Shown here: piece after piece, positions 24,764 through 33,835 of the stretch
Layout: the number at the start of each line of letters is the position of its first letter
Position numbering within the stretch: position 1 is the first letter of the stretch
Assembly (NCBI RefSeq): GCF_963422335.1
Contig: NZ_OY729424.1
Location: forward strand, 2,666,001-2,730,000
Length of the DNA stretch: 64,000 bases
From: an uncultured Roseateles sp.
GTDB lineage: Bacteria > Pseudomonadota > Gammaproteobacteria > Burkholderiales > Burkholderiaceae_C
Direction: 5' to 3'
Position numbers and translations under genes: made by a program
The notes under the pieces: model-generated
Told to the model about the DNA's origin: nothing
Databases searched by the model: none
What the model saw: only the letters and a program-made list of their open reading frames with translations

Positions 24764-25705
24764 ATGGCCGATTCACTCCAAGCTCTGCTGCAACGCGCCG
24801 AGGCCCTGCTGGCCCGCGTCGAGACCCTTTTGCCGACCCCGCTGGCCGCCCCGGACTGGAACGCCTCGATCGCCTTCCGCTATCGCAAGCGCAATGGCCG
24901 CAGCCTGCTGGAGCCGGTGCGCCATGTGGCGCAGATCGCGCTGGGCAATCTGCTGGAGGTGGAGCCGCAGAAAGAGCGCCTGCTGCGTAACACCCGCCAG
25001 TTCGTGGCCGGTCACCCGGCCAACAATGTGCTGCTGACCGGTGCGCGCGGCACGGGGAAAAGCTCGCTGATCAAGGCCTGCCTGAACGAGTTCTCGCCCC
25101 AGGGCCTGCGCCTGATCGAGGTCGACAAGGCCGATCTGGTGGACCTTCCCGATCTGGTGGATCTGGTGGCCGAGCGGCCCGAGCGCTTCGTGATCTTCTG
25201 CGACGACCTGAGCTTCGATGAGGGTGAGGCCGGCTACAAGGCCTTGAAATCGATGCTTGATGGCTCGGTGGCTGCCGCCGGTGACAACGTGCTGATCTAT
25301 GCCACCAGCAACCGCCGCCACCTGCTGCCCGAGTACATGAAGGACAACCTGACCTACCAGCACCAGCCCGATGGCGAGGTACACCCGGGTGAGGTGATCG
25401 AGGAGAAGATCTCGCTGTCCGAGCGCTTCGGCCTGTGGGTCAGCTTCTATCCGTTCAGCCAGGCCGAGTATCTGGCGATTGCCGCGCAATGGCTGCGTTC
25501 GTTTCAGGTACCGGAAGAGGCAATTGCTGCCGCACGCCAGGAATGCCTGGTCTGGGCGCTGGAGCGTGGCTCGCGTTCGGGCCGTGTGGCCTACCAGTTC
25601 GCACGCGACTATTCCGGCCGCCACCATGGCGATCTGCTGGATGAAGCGCCCACCGTGGCGCCGGCGATTGCGTCCGAAGGCCCCGAAGGCTTGGACCATG
25701 TCTGA
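24764..25705 (+). CDS. DUF815 AAA-type ATPase
   Basis: A 313-residue ATPase of the DUF815 family. The Walker A motif GARGTGKSS is at residues 93-101 and the Walker B-like FVIFCDDLSFDEGE at about 144-157. A sensor-like ATSNRRHLLPEYMKDN and SLSERFGLWVSFYPFSQAEY follow, characteristic of the family. The role is unknown. The stop overlaps the start of the NUDIX gene by eight bases, a pairing frequent in betaproteobacteria. Confidence 0.85.
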   Translation: MADSLQALLQRAEALLARVETLLPTPLAAPDWNASIAFRYRKRNGRSLLEPVRHVAQIALGNLLEVEPQKERLLRNTRQFVAGHPANNVLLTGARGTGKSSLIKACLNEFSPQGLRLIEVDKADLVDLPDLVDLVAERPERFVIFCDDLSFDEGEAGYKALKSMLDGSVAAAGDNVLIYATSNRRHLLPEYMKDNLTYQHQPDGEVHPGEVIEEKISLSERFGLWVSFYPFSQAEYLAIAAQWLRSFQVPEEAIAAARQECLVWALERGSRSGRVAYQFARDYSGRHHGDLLDEAPTVAPAIASEGPEGLDHV

Positions 25706-26144
25706 AACGAATCGTGTGCCGGTCGATGTGGCCGTGGGCGTGCTGATCGAACGTGATGCCGACGGACGGGAAGGGCGCTTTCTGCTCACCTCGCGCCCGG
25801 TCGGCAAGGTCTACGCCGGCTATTGGGAGTTCCCGGGCGGCAAGCTGGAGCAGGGCGAAACCGTCGAGCAGGCACTGCGGCGGGAGCTGCACGAGGAGCT
25901 GGGTATCACCATCGGTGCCGTCCACGACTGGAAGGTGGAGCTGATGGACTATCCCCATGCCCGCGTGCGCCTGCATTTTTGCAAGGTGTTCGAGTGGGCC
26001 GGAGAGTTCCAGATGCGCGAGCAGCAGGCCATGGCCTGGCAGCAGCTGCCGGTGCAGGTGGTGCCTGTGCTGCCGGGCACGATTCCGGTGCTGGACTGGT
26101 TTGCGCAGGAGCGGGCATTCAGCGGCGCAACCCATGCAAGCTAA
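25698..26144 (+). CDS. NUDIX hydrolase, MutT-like (probable 8-oxo-dGTP diphosphatase)
   Basis: A 148-residue NUDIX protein. The Nudix box lies at residues 48-70 and fits GX5EX7REUXEEXGU completely (GKLEQGE then RRELHEELGI). The preceding YWEFPGGK and the following VRLHFCKVFEW agree with MutT proteins that hydrolyse oxidised dGTP. The ATG at 25698 lies inside the end of the DUF815 gene, giving translational coupling. A longer frame starting at 25479 is dismissed because it runs through DUF815 coding sequence. Confidence 0.9.
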   Translation: MSETNRVPVDVAVGVLIERDADGREGRFLLTSRPVGKVYAGYWEFPGGKLEQGETVEQALRRELHEELGITIGAVHDWKVELMDYPHARVRLHFCKVFEWAGEFQMREQQAMAWQQLPVQVVPVLPGTIPVLDWFAQERAFSGATHAS

Positions 26145-26153
26145 ACTGAAGCA

Positions 26154-26543
26154 ATGAACTGGCTTGATGAAGTGAAATGGGACCGCGATGGCCTGGTGCC
26201 CGTGATCGCCCAGGAGGCAGGCAGCGGCGATGTGCTGATGTTCGCCTTCATGAACCGTGAGGCGTTGCAGCTTACCGCCGAGCGCGGCGAGGCCGTGTAC
26301 TGGAGCCGCTCGCGCCAGAAGCTGTGGCACAAGGGCGAGGAGTCCGGCCATATCCAGCAGGTGCATGAGCTGCGTCTGGACTGCGACAACGACGTGGTGC
26401 TGATGAAGGTGACGCAGCTGGGCCATGAGCCTGGCATAGCCTGCCACACCGGCCGCCACAGCTGCTTCTTCCAGCGCCACGACAATGGCGCATGGGTCAC
26501 GGACCGCCCCGTGCTCAAAGACCCCGAACATATCTACAAATGA
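26154..26543 (+). CDS. hisI: phosphoribosyl-AMP cyclohydrolase
   Basis: A 129-residue HisI enzyme, which opens the purine ring of phosphoribosyl-AMP in histidine synthesis. Typical family segments are MFAFMNREALQLT, YWSRSRQKLWHKGEESGH, the metal-binding DCDNDVVLMKV, and ACHTGRHSCFF with the zinc Cys. It stands alone as the cyclohydrolase; the pyrophosphohydrolase is a separate gene, as in other betaproteobacteria. Its stop overlaps the hisE start (ATGA). Confidence 0.95.
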   Translation: MNWLDEVKWDRDGLVPVIAQEAGSGDVLMFAFMNREALQLTAERGEAVYWSRSRQKLWHKGEESGHIQQVHELRLDCDNDVVLMKVTQLGHEPGIACHTGRHSCFFQRHDNGAWVTDRPVLKDPEHIYK

Positions 26544-26896
26544 GCCACGACAATTCTCTCGAACAGTTGGCCGACGTGATCGAGTCGCGCAAGCTGGCCA
26601 ATGGCGGCGACCCGGACAAGAGCTATATCTCGCGCCTGTTCAGCAAGGGCAACGACGCCATCCTGAAGAAGATCGGCGAGGAAGCCACCGAGGTGGTGAT
26701 GGCAGCCAAGGACGGCGACGCCAAGAAGCTGACCAACGAGGTGGCCGATCTGTGGTTCCACTGCATGATCGCCCTCAGCGCCTTCGATCTGCGCCCGGCC
26801 GACGTGATCGCCGAGTTGCGGCGCCGCGAGGGGTTGTCGGGTCTCGAAGAATTTGCGCTGCGCAAGGCGCAGCAGCGAGAAAAGGATGGTTCCTGA
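26540..26896 (+). CDS. hisE: phosphoribosyl-ATP diphosphatase
   Basis: A 118-residue all-helical MazG-like protein that removes pyrophosphate from phosphoribosyl-ATP, the step before HisI. Family residues are the SYISRLFSKGNDAILKKIGE helix, EEATEVVMAAKDGD (metal-binding Glu pair) and NEVADLWFHCMIAL. It starts at the ATG at 26540 within the hisI stop. The HIT gene begins one base after its own stop. Confidence 0.95.
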   Translation: MSHDNSLEQLADVIESRKLANGGDPDKSYISRLFSKGNDAILKKIGEEATEVVMAAKDGDAKKLTNEVADLWFHCMIALSAFDLRPADVIAELRRREGLSGLEEFALRKAQQREKDGS

Positions 26897-26897
26897 C

Positions 26898-27245
26898 ATG
26901 ACGCACGACGCCAACTGCATCTTCTGCAAGATCGTTGCCGGCCAGATTCCCAGCCGCAAGGCCTATGAAGATGAGGACCTGCTGGTGTTCCACGACATCA
27001 ATCCCTGGGCGCCGGTGCATGTGCTGATCATCCCCAAGATCCATGTCGCCACCCTGTCCGACATCGGCCCCGAGCATGAGGCGATCCTGGGCCGCATGCT
27101 GGCGCTGGCGCCCAAGCTGATGAAGGATCTGGGCGTGACGAACGGCTACCGCACCGTCATCAACACCGGGCCCGATGGCGGCCAGGAGGTCTATCACCTG
27201 CATATGCATGTGATGGGCGGGCCACGGCCCTGGCTCAAGGGCTAG
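26898..27245 (+). CDS. HIT-family nucleotide-binding hydrolase (HINT type)
   Basis: A 115-residue HIT protein. It opens with the zinc-like pair in CIFCKIVAGQIPS and ends with the histidine triad YHLHMHVMGGP, whose middle His is the nucleophile. HINT proteins hydrolyse purine nucleoside phosphoramidates; the physiological substrate is not established. It starts at the ATG at 26898, directly after hisE, in the conserved hisI-hisE-HIT-tatABC arrangement. Confidence 0.9.
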   Translation: MTHDANCIFCKIVAGQIPSRKAYEDEDLLVFHDINPWAPVHVLIIPKIHVATLSDIGPEHEAILGRMLALAPKLMKDLGVTNGYRTVINTGPDGGQEVYHLHMHVMGGPRPWLKG

Positions 27246-27354
27246 TCGAGGGCCGACCCATCTGAACTATGCTCAACACTTGCGTGTCTGATGCATGTCA
27301 CAAGGCCTACTTGGGCCCACTTTAGAATCTTCGCTTCGCTTTCAGGAGAATGTT

Positions 27355-27600
27355 ATGGGTTCCTTCAGCATCTGGCATTGGCTGATTGTTTTGCTGGTCG
27401 TCGTGCTGATTTTCGGCACCAAGAAGCTCAAGAACATCGGCAGTGACCTCGGTGGCGCCGTCAAGGGCTTCAAGGACGGCATGAAAGACGGCAGCGCCAG
27501 CGCGGACGCAGCCCCGATCAATCCGAACAGCCAGGTCACGGCCAACCGGGCCGCCAGCGACGCCAACACGGTGGACGTTGAAGCCAAGACGAAATCCTAA
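27355..27600 (+). CDS. tatA: twin-arginine translocase subunit TatA
   Basis: An 81-residue TatA. The short N-terminal membrane helix (FSIWHWLIVLLVVVLIFG) is followed by the conserved FGTKKLKNIGSDLGGAVKGF amphipathic helix and a polar tail. TatA multimers form the pore through which folded proteins cross the inner membrane. The ATG at 27355 has AGGAG upstream. A longer frame from 27295 is dismissed. Confidence 0.95.
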   Translation: MGSFSIWHWLIVLLVVVLIFGTKKLKNIGSDLGGAVKGFKDGMKDGSASADAAPINPNSQVTANRAASDANTVDVEAKTKS

Positions 27601-27659
27601 TTTCTTGCGGGTCGGACCTTGCCGTACCCGGCGAGCTCGGACCCCAACTGACTGGTTGC

Positions 27660-28157
27660 ATGATTGACTTCGGTTTTGACAAGATCGCGCTGATCGGCGC
27701 GGTTGCGCTGGTCGTGCTGGGCCCCGAGCGCCTGCCGCGCGTGGCGCGCACCGTTGGCCATTTGCTGGGCAAGGCGCAGCGCTATGTGGCGGACGTGAAG
27801 GCCGAGGTGAACCGCTCCATCGAGCTCGAAGAGCTGAAGAAGATGAAGACCGGCTTTGAGGACGCGGCGCGCGAGGTGCATCAAACCGTCTCCAAGGAGA
27901 TGCACGAGGCCAACGCCGAGTTCGACAAAACCTGGGCCGACGTGACCGACGGCACGAGCCCGCACGACACCTCCTACGAAGGCCTGATCGCGCCGCCGCC
28001 GAGCTACCGGCATCCGAAGAAGAACTGGCGCCTCAAGCGCGGCGCCACCCCACAGTGGTACAAGCAGCGCCAGGGCGTGCGCACCCATGCCCAGTCCGGC
28101 GCGGCCCGCGTGGCGCGCTTCCGGCCGGTGGCCAGCTTTTCACGCAAGAGTTCATGA
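27660..28157 (+). CDS. tatB: twin-arginine translocase subunit TatB
   Basis: A 165-residue TatB. It has a single N-terminal membrane helix (FDKIALIGAVALVVLGPERL, with the diagnostic GPERLP), a long amphipathic helix, and a variable basic C-terminal tail. TatB with TatC forms the receptor for twin-arginine signal peptides, such as that of the Rieske protein encoded later in this window. Its TGA overlaps the tatC ATG by four bases. Confidence 0.95.
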   Translation: MIDFGFDKIALIGAVALVVLGPERLPRVARTVGHLLGKAQRYVADVKAEVNRSIELEELKKMKTGFEDAAREVHQTVSKEMHEANAEFDKTWADVTDGTSPHDTSYEGLIAPPPSYRHPKKNWRLKRGATPQWYKQRQGVRTHAQSGAARVARFRPVASFSRKSS

Positions 28158-28927
28158 GCGCTACCCCGAATCCCGAAGACGAACTCGCCGGCACCGAACA
28201 ACCCTTTGTCTCGCACCTGGTTGAGCTGCGCGACCGACTGATACGCGCCTTCATCGCTGTGGCGCTGGTGTTCGGTGCCCTCAGCTTCTGGCCCGGCCCC
28301 TCGCATCTGTACGACCTGCTGGCCCAGCCGCTGGTAGCCCAGTTGCCCGAAGGCACCAAGCTGATCGCCACCAATGTGATCTCGCCGTTCCTGGTGCCGC
28401 TGAAGATCACCCTGCTGGCCGCCTTCCTGGTCGCCTTGCCCTTTGTGCTCTACCAGGTCTGGGCCTTTGTTGCGCCGGGCCTGTATTCGCACGAGAAGCG
28501 CCTGATCGTGCCGCTGGTGGTGTCCAGCACGCTGCTGTTCATCGGTGGTGTGGCCTTCTGCTACTTCTTCGTGTTCGGGAAGGTCTTTGCCTTCATCCAA
28601 GGCTTTGCGCCGAAGAGCATCACGCCGGCGCCTGACATCGAGGCCTACCTGAGCTTCGTGATGACGATGTTCATCGCCTTTGGAGCGGCCTTTGAGGTGC
28701 CTATCGTGGTCGTCGTGCTGACGCGCATGGGCCTGGTCAGCGTTGCGCAACTGCGCGAGTTCCGCGGCTACTTCATCGTCGTGGCCTTCATCATCGCGGC
28801 CGTCATCACGCCGCCGGACATCGTGTCCCAGCTGGCGCTGGCGGTGCCGATGTGCCTGCTCTACGAGGTGGGCATCCTGTCGGCCGGCATGTTCATCAAG
28901 CACACGCAGCCGCCGAAGGAAGACTGA
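28154..28927 (+). CDS. tatC: twin-arginine translocase subunit TatC
   Basis: A 257-residue polytopic protein with six predicted membrane helices. TatC hallmarks are FVSHLVELRDRLIRAFIAV at the N-terminus, the VLYQVWAFVAPGLYSHEKR loop, and FGAAFEVPIVVVVL. It recognises the twin-arginine signal together with TatB. The ATG at 28154 is coupled to tatB; the longer frame from 28055 is an overlap artefact. Confidence 0.95.
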   Translation: MSATPNPEDELAGTEQPFVSHLVELRDRLIRAFIAVALVFGALSFWPGPSHLYDLLAQPLVAQLPEGTKLIATNVISPFLVPLKITLLAAFLVALPFVLYQVWAFVAPGLYSHEKRLIVPLVVSSTLLFIGGVAFCYFFVFGKVFAFIQGFAPKSITPAPDIEAYLSFVMTMFIAFGAAFEVPIVVVVLTRMGLVSVAQLREFRGYFIVVAFIIAAVITPPDIVSQLALAVPMCLLYEVGILSAGMFIKHTQPPKED

Positions 28928-28945
28928 CCCCGGATTCCCTCCGGG

Positions 28946-30127
28946 CTACTCCTCGATTTGCGGCCGTGGGCGCTGAGCCACCTGCACGCGCAGCTCCAGC
29001 GCCTTGTCGGCCCTCTGCACCGAGATTACCGCTGGCGCATTGGGCGCCAGGGCCGCCACCGCATTGAGCAGCTGGGCCTGGGTGCGCACCGTGGTGCCGG
29101 CCACGCGGGTGACCACATCGCCGGGCTTGATGCCGGCGCTGGCGGCCGGGGCATTGACCAGCACGCCGCTGATCAGCACACCTTCGCTGATCGGCAGCTT
29201 GAAGGCTTCGACGAACTCGGGCGTCAGGTCGCGGGTCTGCACGCCGATCCAGCCGCGGGCGACGCGGCCGTCCTTGATCAGCGCCTCCATCACCTGGCGG
29301 GCAGTACTGGCCGGAATGGCAAAACCTATGCCCAGACTGCCGCCGCTGCGTGAGTAGATGGCGGTGTTGATGCCCACCAGATTGCCGGCGCCGTCGACCA
29401 GGGCGCCGCCCGAGTTGCCAGGATTGATGGCGGCGTCAGTCTGGATGAAGTTCTCGAAGATATTGATGCCCAGCTGGCTGCGACCCAGGGCGCTGACGAT
29501 GCCGGCTGTCACCGTCTGACCGACATTGAACGGGTTGCCGATGGCCAGCACCGCGTCGCCCACCTGCAGCACCTCGACATTGCCAAAGCTGATCACCGGC
29601 AGCTTGTCCAGCGCAATCTTCAGCACCGCCACGTCGGTCTCGGGGTCGGTGCCGACCAACTCGGCACGGGCCTGGCGGCCGTCGGTCAGCTGCACCTCGA
29701 TGTCGGAGGCGCCGGCCACCACATGGTTGTTGGTCAGCAGATAGCCCTGGGGCGAGACAATGACGCCCGAACCCAGGCCGACCTGCGCGCTCTGGCGTTG
29801 CTGCTGCTGGGCGCGGTCACCAAAGAAGAAGCGGAACCAGGGGTCCTCGGCCTGGGGGTTGCGCGTCGGCGCCTTGCTGGCGGTGACGCTGACCACGGCT
29901 GGTGCGGCACGCTTGGCCGCGACGCTGAAGCCCATGGCCGGCACAGGCGCCGCAGCGCCGGGCGCCGTCAGACCGGGGGCGGGCGCGTTGGCAGGCGGCA
30001 GATAAGTCTCCTGCAGCGCCTGCATTGGGCTGCGCCGCAGCCAATCGGGCTTCAGCGTGGCCACGACGAACAGGCAGGCCAGCGCAACCGTCACCGCCTG
30101 GGTGAAAATCAGCCAGGTTCTACGCAT
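28946..30127 (-). CDS. membrane-anchored trypsin-like serine protease with one PDZ domain (DegS/HtrA-like)
   Basis: A 393-residue protease. An N-terminal membrane anchor (residues 5-24) precedes a Pro/Ala-rich linker. The HtrA protease domain has triad His135 (LLTNNHVVAG), Asp165 (DPETDVAVLKI) and Ser239 (NPGNSGGALV). One PDZ domain follows (about 285-380). A single PDZ plus anchor is the DegS layout. The family performs periplasmic quality control or envelope-stress sensing. The start at 30127 has GGGAGT before it. Only 16 bases separate it from the divergent NIF3 start. Confidence 0.9.
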   Translation of the reverse strand: MRRTWLIFTQAVTVALACLFVVATLKPDWLRRSPMQALQETYLPPANAPAPGLTAPGAAAPVPAMGFSVAAKRAAPAVVSVTASKAPTRNPQAEDPWFRFFFGDRAQQQQRQSAQVGLGSGVIVSPQGYLLTNNHVVAGASDIEVQLTDGRQARAELVGTDPETDVAVLKIALDKLPVISFGNVEVLQVGDAVLAIGNPFNVGQTVTAGIVSALGRSQLGINIFENFIQTDAAINPGNSGGALVDGAGNLVGINTAIYSRSGGSLGIGFAIPASTARQVMEALIKDGRVARGWIGVQTRDLTPEFVEAFKLPISEGVLISGVLVNAPAASAGIKPGDVVTRVAGTTVRTQAQLLNAVAALAPNAPAVISVQRADKALELRVQVAQRPRPQIEE

Positions 30128-30143
30128 CAACAAGACTCCCTCT

Positions 30144-30893
30144 ATGACCCACCGCAACGACCTCGACCACTACCTGCAGGGCTTGCTGGAGGTGAGCCGT
30201 TTCAAGGATTATGGGCCGAACGGCCTGCAGGTTGAGGGCAAACCCGAGATAGGCAAGCTGGTCTCGGGGGTGACCGCCAGCCTGGCCTTGATCGACGCGG
30301 CGATTGATGCTGACGCCGACGCCATCCTGGTCCATCACGGCCTGTTCTGGCGGGGCCATGACGGCCGCGTCACAGGGTGGATGAAGCAGCGCCTGGCGCG
30401 CCTGATGGCGCATGACATCAACCTGTTCGCCTACCACCTGCCGCTCGATGCCCATCCCGAGCTGGGCAATAACGCGCAGCTGGGTAAGTTGCTGGGCTGG
30501 AGCGGCAGCAGCCGGTTTGGCGAACAGGATCTGGGTTGGTGCGGCGAGCTGGCCGCACCACAGACTCTGGAGGCGTTGCAGGTGCAGATCGCCCAGGGGC
30601 TGGGCAAGCAGCCGCTGGTCGTGCCGGGCGACGGCCGCGCGATCCGCCGCGTGGCCTGGTGCACCGGTGGGGCGCAGGGCTACTTTGAATCGGCGATCGC
30701 CGCCGGGGCCGATCTGTTCCTGACGGGTGAGATTTCAGAGCCCCAGGCGCATTACGCGCGTGAAACCGGTGTGGCCTTTGTTGCTGCCGGCCACCACGCG
30801 ACCGAGCGCTATGGCGCTCCGGCGCTGGCGGCCCACCTGGCCGAGCGCTTCGGCCTGGAGCACCAGTTCATCGACATCGCCAACCCTGCTTGA
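30144..30893 (+). CDS. NIF3-like dinuclear metal centre protein
   Basis: A 249-residue NIF3/YbgI family protein. Key segments are YGPNGLQVEGKPEIGKLVSG, the metal-binding ILVHHGLFWRG, the NLFAYHLPLDAH stretch, the GEISEPQAHYA Glu, and the C-terminal FVAAGHHATERYG His pair. These proteins form hexameric rings with two metals per subunit; the reaction is still uncertain (GTP cyclohydrolase-like or DNA-repair roles have been proposed). The ATG at 30144 matches YbgI in length. Its stop directly abuts the stop of the convergent DUF885 gene. Confidence 0.9.
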   Translation: MTHRNDLDHYLQGLLEVSRFKDYGPNGLQVEGKPEIGKLVSGVTASLALIDAAIDADADAILVHHGLFWRGHDGRVTGWMKQRLARLMAHDINLFAYHLPLDAHPELGNNAQLGKLLGWSGSSRFGEQDLGWCGELAAPQTLEALQVQIAQGLGKQPLVVPGDGRAIRRVAWCTGGAQGYFESAIAAGADLFLTGEISEPQAHYARETGVAFVAAGHHATERYGAPALAAHLAERFGLEHQFIDIANPA

Positions 30894-32711
30894 TCAGGTC
30901 TTGGGCCGCTTGAGCTGTGCGGCAATCCAGCTGTCCACCCGCTGCTCCACGACGTCCAGTGGAAGGGCGCCCTGGTCCAGCAGCACCATGTGGAATTGGC
31001 GCACATCGAAACGCTCGCCCAGCGCCTTCGCCGCGCGTGTGCGCAGTTCGGTGAACTTGAGCTGGCCGACCATATAGGCCAGCGCCTGGCCGGGCATCGA
31101 GTAGTAGCGGTCCACCTCGGCACTGATGAAGACCGGGCGCTGGCCGGTCAGCTCCACCATGTAGTCGATCGCCTGTTGGCGCTGCCAGCCCAGGGCATGG
31201 ATGCCACTGTCCACCACCAGCCTGGCGGCACGGAAGATCTGCGCCTGAAGATGGCCGAAACGGCTGTAGGGGTCCTTGTACAGGCCCAGCTCGCTGCCCA
31301 GTGTCTCGGCATACAGCGCCCAGCCCTCCGAATAGACCGTGTAACCGCCCTGGCGGCGGAAGTCTGGCAGGGCGCCCAGCTCGCGGGCACGGGCAATCTG
31401 CAGGTGGTGGCCGGGCACCGTCTCGTGCGCCACCAGCGTCTCCAACGAGTACTTGGGGCGGTTCTTGAAGGCCAGTGCATTGGCATTGAACCAGCCTGGC
31501 GTGCGGCCGTCGTCGCCGGGGCTGCTGTAGTTTTCGGCCGCACCGGCGCCCATGTAGTCGGGCATTGCGCGCACGCCGTAGGGCGCCCGCGGCAGTTCGG
31601 CAAAGAGCTTGGGCAGTTCGGGATCGATGCGCTTGGCGATTTCACGGAAGCCGGCCAGCAGGGCTTCGCCATCGGCGAAGTACTGCTTCGGGTCCTGGTT
31701 CAACTGGTCGATGAACTGGGCTAGGGTGCCGGTGAAGCCGACCTCGGTCTTGATCGCCTCCATCTCCTTGCGCAGGCGCTCGACCTGCTGAAGGCCCAAC
31801 TGGTGCACCTGCTCGGGCGTCAGTGCCGTGGTGGTGTTCTGCCTCACCAGTGCAGCGTAGACGGCCTTGCCCTCGGGGTAGCGGGCGAACGCGCCATCGT
31901 CGGGCGCCTTGGGCAGGTACTCCTCGCGCACAAAGCGGCCCAGCTTCTGCATCGCCGGATAGATCTGCTCCTTCATGGCCTTGGCGGCCTCGTCGCGCAG
32001 CGCCTGGGCTTTGGCCTCGGGCACGTCGGCGCCGATGCGGGTGAAGGGCTCGGCCATGGGGCTGCGCATCGTGTCGGGCACCAGCTGGGTGTCCAACTGG
32101 GCTAGCGCGCGTTCCAGCACCGGGCGCGAGGTGACCCAACCCTGGCTCATGCCCAGCCGCAGCCGGGCAATCTCCTGATCGACGCGCTTCGGAAAGGCCG
32201 CATAGCGGGCCAGGATGTTGCGCAGGTCTTCCTCGGTGGCGCTGGGGCTTTGTCGCATCAGGCCGGACAGCCCGGACTGGAAGCCCCACAGCGCCCCCAG
32301 GCTCAAGGTGCGATAGCCTTCGAACCGGTTCAGCGCCAGGTCCTCCTCGATGCCGTGCACGAACAGATCGTAGGACACCTGGTCCAGCTCGGACAGGTGG
32401 CTGCGCTTGATGGCCCGCGCCCGCTTGAGCCACTCGCGCTGCGCCGCCTGATTGGCGGCTATGGCCTCGGGACTGCGGTCGCTGAGGCGGTCGTCGTAGC
32501 GATGATCACCGCGAAAGGTTGCCCATTCGGGCGAGCGCTTGGCGCCATCCTCCCAGGCCTGGGCGAACAGCGCGTGGAGTTGTCGGGTGGCGGCGGCGTC
32601 CGCTTTCGGCGCTTTGGCGGTGGAAGGCGTTGCCATTGCCGGGGCTGCGCTCAACAAACCGGCCAGACAAAGGCTCAGGCCCAGCGCGGACATCAGTTGA
32701 CGTGGTTTCAT
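30894..32711 (-). CDS. exported DUF885 family protein, probable metallopeptidase
   Basis: A 605-residue protein with signal peptide (MKPRQLMSALGLSLCLAGLL, ending AMA). The DUF885 signature His-Glu-x-x-Pro-Gly-His is present as HETVPGHHLQ (residues 429-438), with a distal SEGWALYAE Glu. The family resembles gluzincin metallopeptidases and is annotated as such in many genomes. The ATG at 32711 has GGGAAG upstream; the frame start at 32750 is less likely. It is probably periplasmic. It converges head-on with NIF3 with no gap. Confidence 0.85.
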   Translation of the reverse strand: MKPRQLMSALGLSLCLAGLLSAAPAMATPSTAKAPKADAAATRQLHALFAQAWEDGAKRSPEWATFRGDHRYDDRLSDRSPEAIAANQAAQREWLKRARAIKRSHLSELDQVSYDLFVHGIEEDLALNRFEGYRTLSLGALWGFQSGLSGLMRQSPSATEEDLRNILARYAAFPKRVDQEIARLRLGMSQGWVTSRPVLERALAQLDTQLVPDTMRSPMAEPFTRIGADVPEAKAQALRDEAAKAMKEQIYPAMQKLGRFVREEYLPKAPDDGAFARYPEGKAVYAALVRQNTTTALTPEQVHQLGLQQVERLRKEMEAIKTEVGFTGTLAQFIDQLNQDPKQYFADGEALLAGFREIAKRIDPELPKLFAELPRAPYGVRAMPDYMGAGAAENYSSPGDDGRTPGWFNANALAFKNRPKYSLETLVAHETVPGHHLQIARARELGALPDFRRQGGYTVYSEGWALYAETLGSELGLYKDPYSRFGHLQAQIFRAARLVVDSGIHALGWQRQQAIDYMVELTGQRPVFISAEVDRYYSMPGQALAYMVGQLKFTELRTRAAKALGERFDVRQFHMVLLDQGALPLDVVEQRVDSWIAAQLKRPKT

Positions 32712-32830
32712 TGTTCTTCCCTGGCGTATTGGTGGAGCGCAGTCTGGCACAGCGTCCGACGGCGGCCCTGAGGGCTGACCCTTGATCTACGCCGTGTCCG
32801 GGCGTTGCCCGCACATGGAACAATCGGGCC

Positions 32831-33835
32831 ATGAACAAACCGCTGCTGATCAGCATGGGCGATGCCTGCGGCATAGGCCCGGAAATCATTGCCATGGCCT
32901 TTGCCCGTGGCCTGGCGGTCGACTGCCGCGTGGTGGGCGATGTTGGCGTGCTTCGCCGCGCCGTGCACCAACTGGGCCTGAGCCTGCCGCTGGCAAGGCT
33001 GGAGGCCGTGGACGAGGAGCCACCGCCCGGCTGCCTGCCGGTCTGGCAGCCCGAAGGCCTGCCCGCTGGTCTGGCCGACTTGGCCCCGGGCCAGATCAGG
33101 GCCGAGGCCGGCGCTGCGGCGGCCACCTGCATCACCCAGGCAGTGCAACAGATCTTTGCGGGCCGGGCAGCAGCCCTGATCACCGCGCCCATCCACAAGG
33201 AGGCCCTGCACGCGGCCGGCGTGCCATTTCCAGGCCACACCGAGATGCTGCAGGCGCTGGCGGCCCAGGGCGGCGCACTGCCGCCGGTGCGGATGATGCT
33301 GGCCAATCCGGAGCTGCGCACGGTGCTGGTGAGCATCCATGTGTCGCTGCGCCAGGCGATCGACATGGTGACTTTCGAACGCGTGCTGGAGACGCTGCGC
33401 ATTGCCCATCGCACCGCCGCCGCCTGGGGCCAGACCGCGCCCCGCATCGCCGTGGCCGGACTCAACCCCCATGCCGGCGAGGGCGGCCTGTTCGGCGACG
33501 AGGAATTGACCGTCATCGCACCGGCGATCGCCGCGGCGCGCGCCGAGGGCATCAATGCCAGCGGCCCCTACGCCCCCGACACCGTGTTCATGCGTGCCCG
33601 TAATGCCCCCGGGCATCCGGGCGAGTTCGATCTGGTGGTGGCGATGACCCACGACCACGGCCTGATCCCGGTCAAATACCTGGGCGTGGAGCAGGGCGTC
33701 AATGTGACCCTGGGCCTGCCGCTGGTGCGCACCAGCCCGGACCATGGCACGGCCTTCGATATTGCGGGCAAGGGGGTGTCCGATCCGTCCAGCCTGGTGG
33801 CGGCGATCGAGATGGCCCGCAGGCTGCTAAGTTAA
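32831..33835 (+). CDS. pdxA: 4-hydroxythreonine-4-phosphate dehydrogenase
   Basis: A 334-residue PdxA, which oxidises 4-phosphohydroxy-threonine in the DXP-dependent pathway to pyridoxal phosphate. Family segments include ISMGDACGIGPEI at the start, ALITAPIHKEALHAAGVPFPGHTEML with a metal-binding His, and AGLNPHAGEGGLFGDEE. Late in the protein come MTHDHGLIPVKYLG and VRTSPDHGTAFDIAGKG. Length and motifs are complete. Its stop overlaps the stop region of the convergent DUF1631 gene by four bases. Confidence 0.95.
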   Translation: MNKPLLISMGDACGIGPEIIAMAFARGLAVDCRVVGDVGVLRRAVHQLGLSLPLARLEAVDEEPPPGCLPVWQPEGLPAGLADLAPGQIRAEAGAAAATCITQAVQQIFAGRAAALITAPIHKEALHAAGVPFPGHTEMLQALAAQGGALPPVRMMLANPELRTVLVSIHVSLRQAIDMVTFERVLETLRIAHRTAAAWGQTAPRIAVAGLNPHAGEGGLFGDEELTVIAPAIAAARAEGINASGPYAPDTVFMRARNAPGHPGEFDLVVAMTHDHGLIPVKYLGVEQGVNVTLGLPLVRTSPDHGTAFDIAGKGVSDPSSLVAAIEMARRLLS

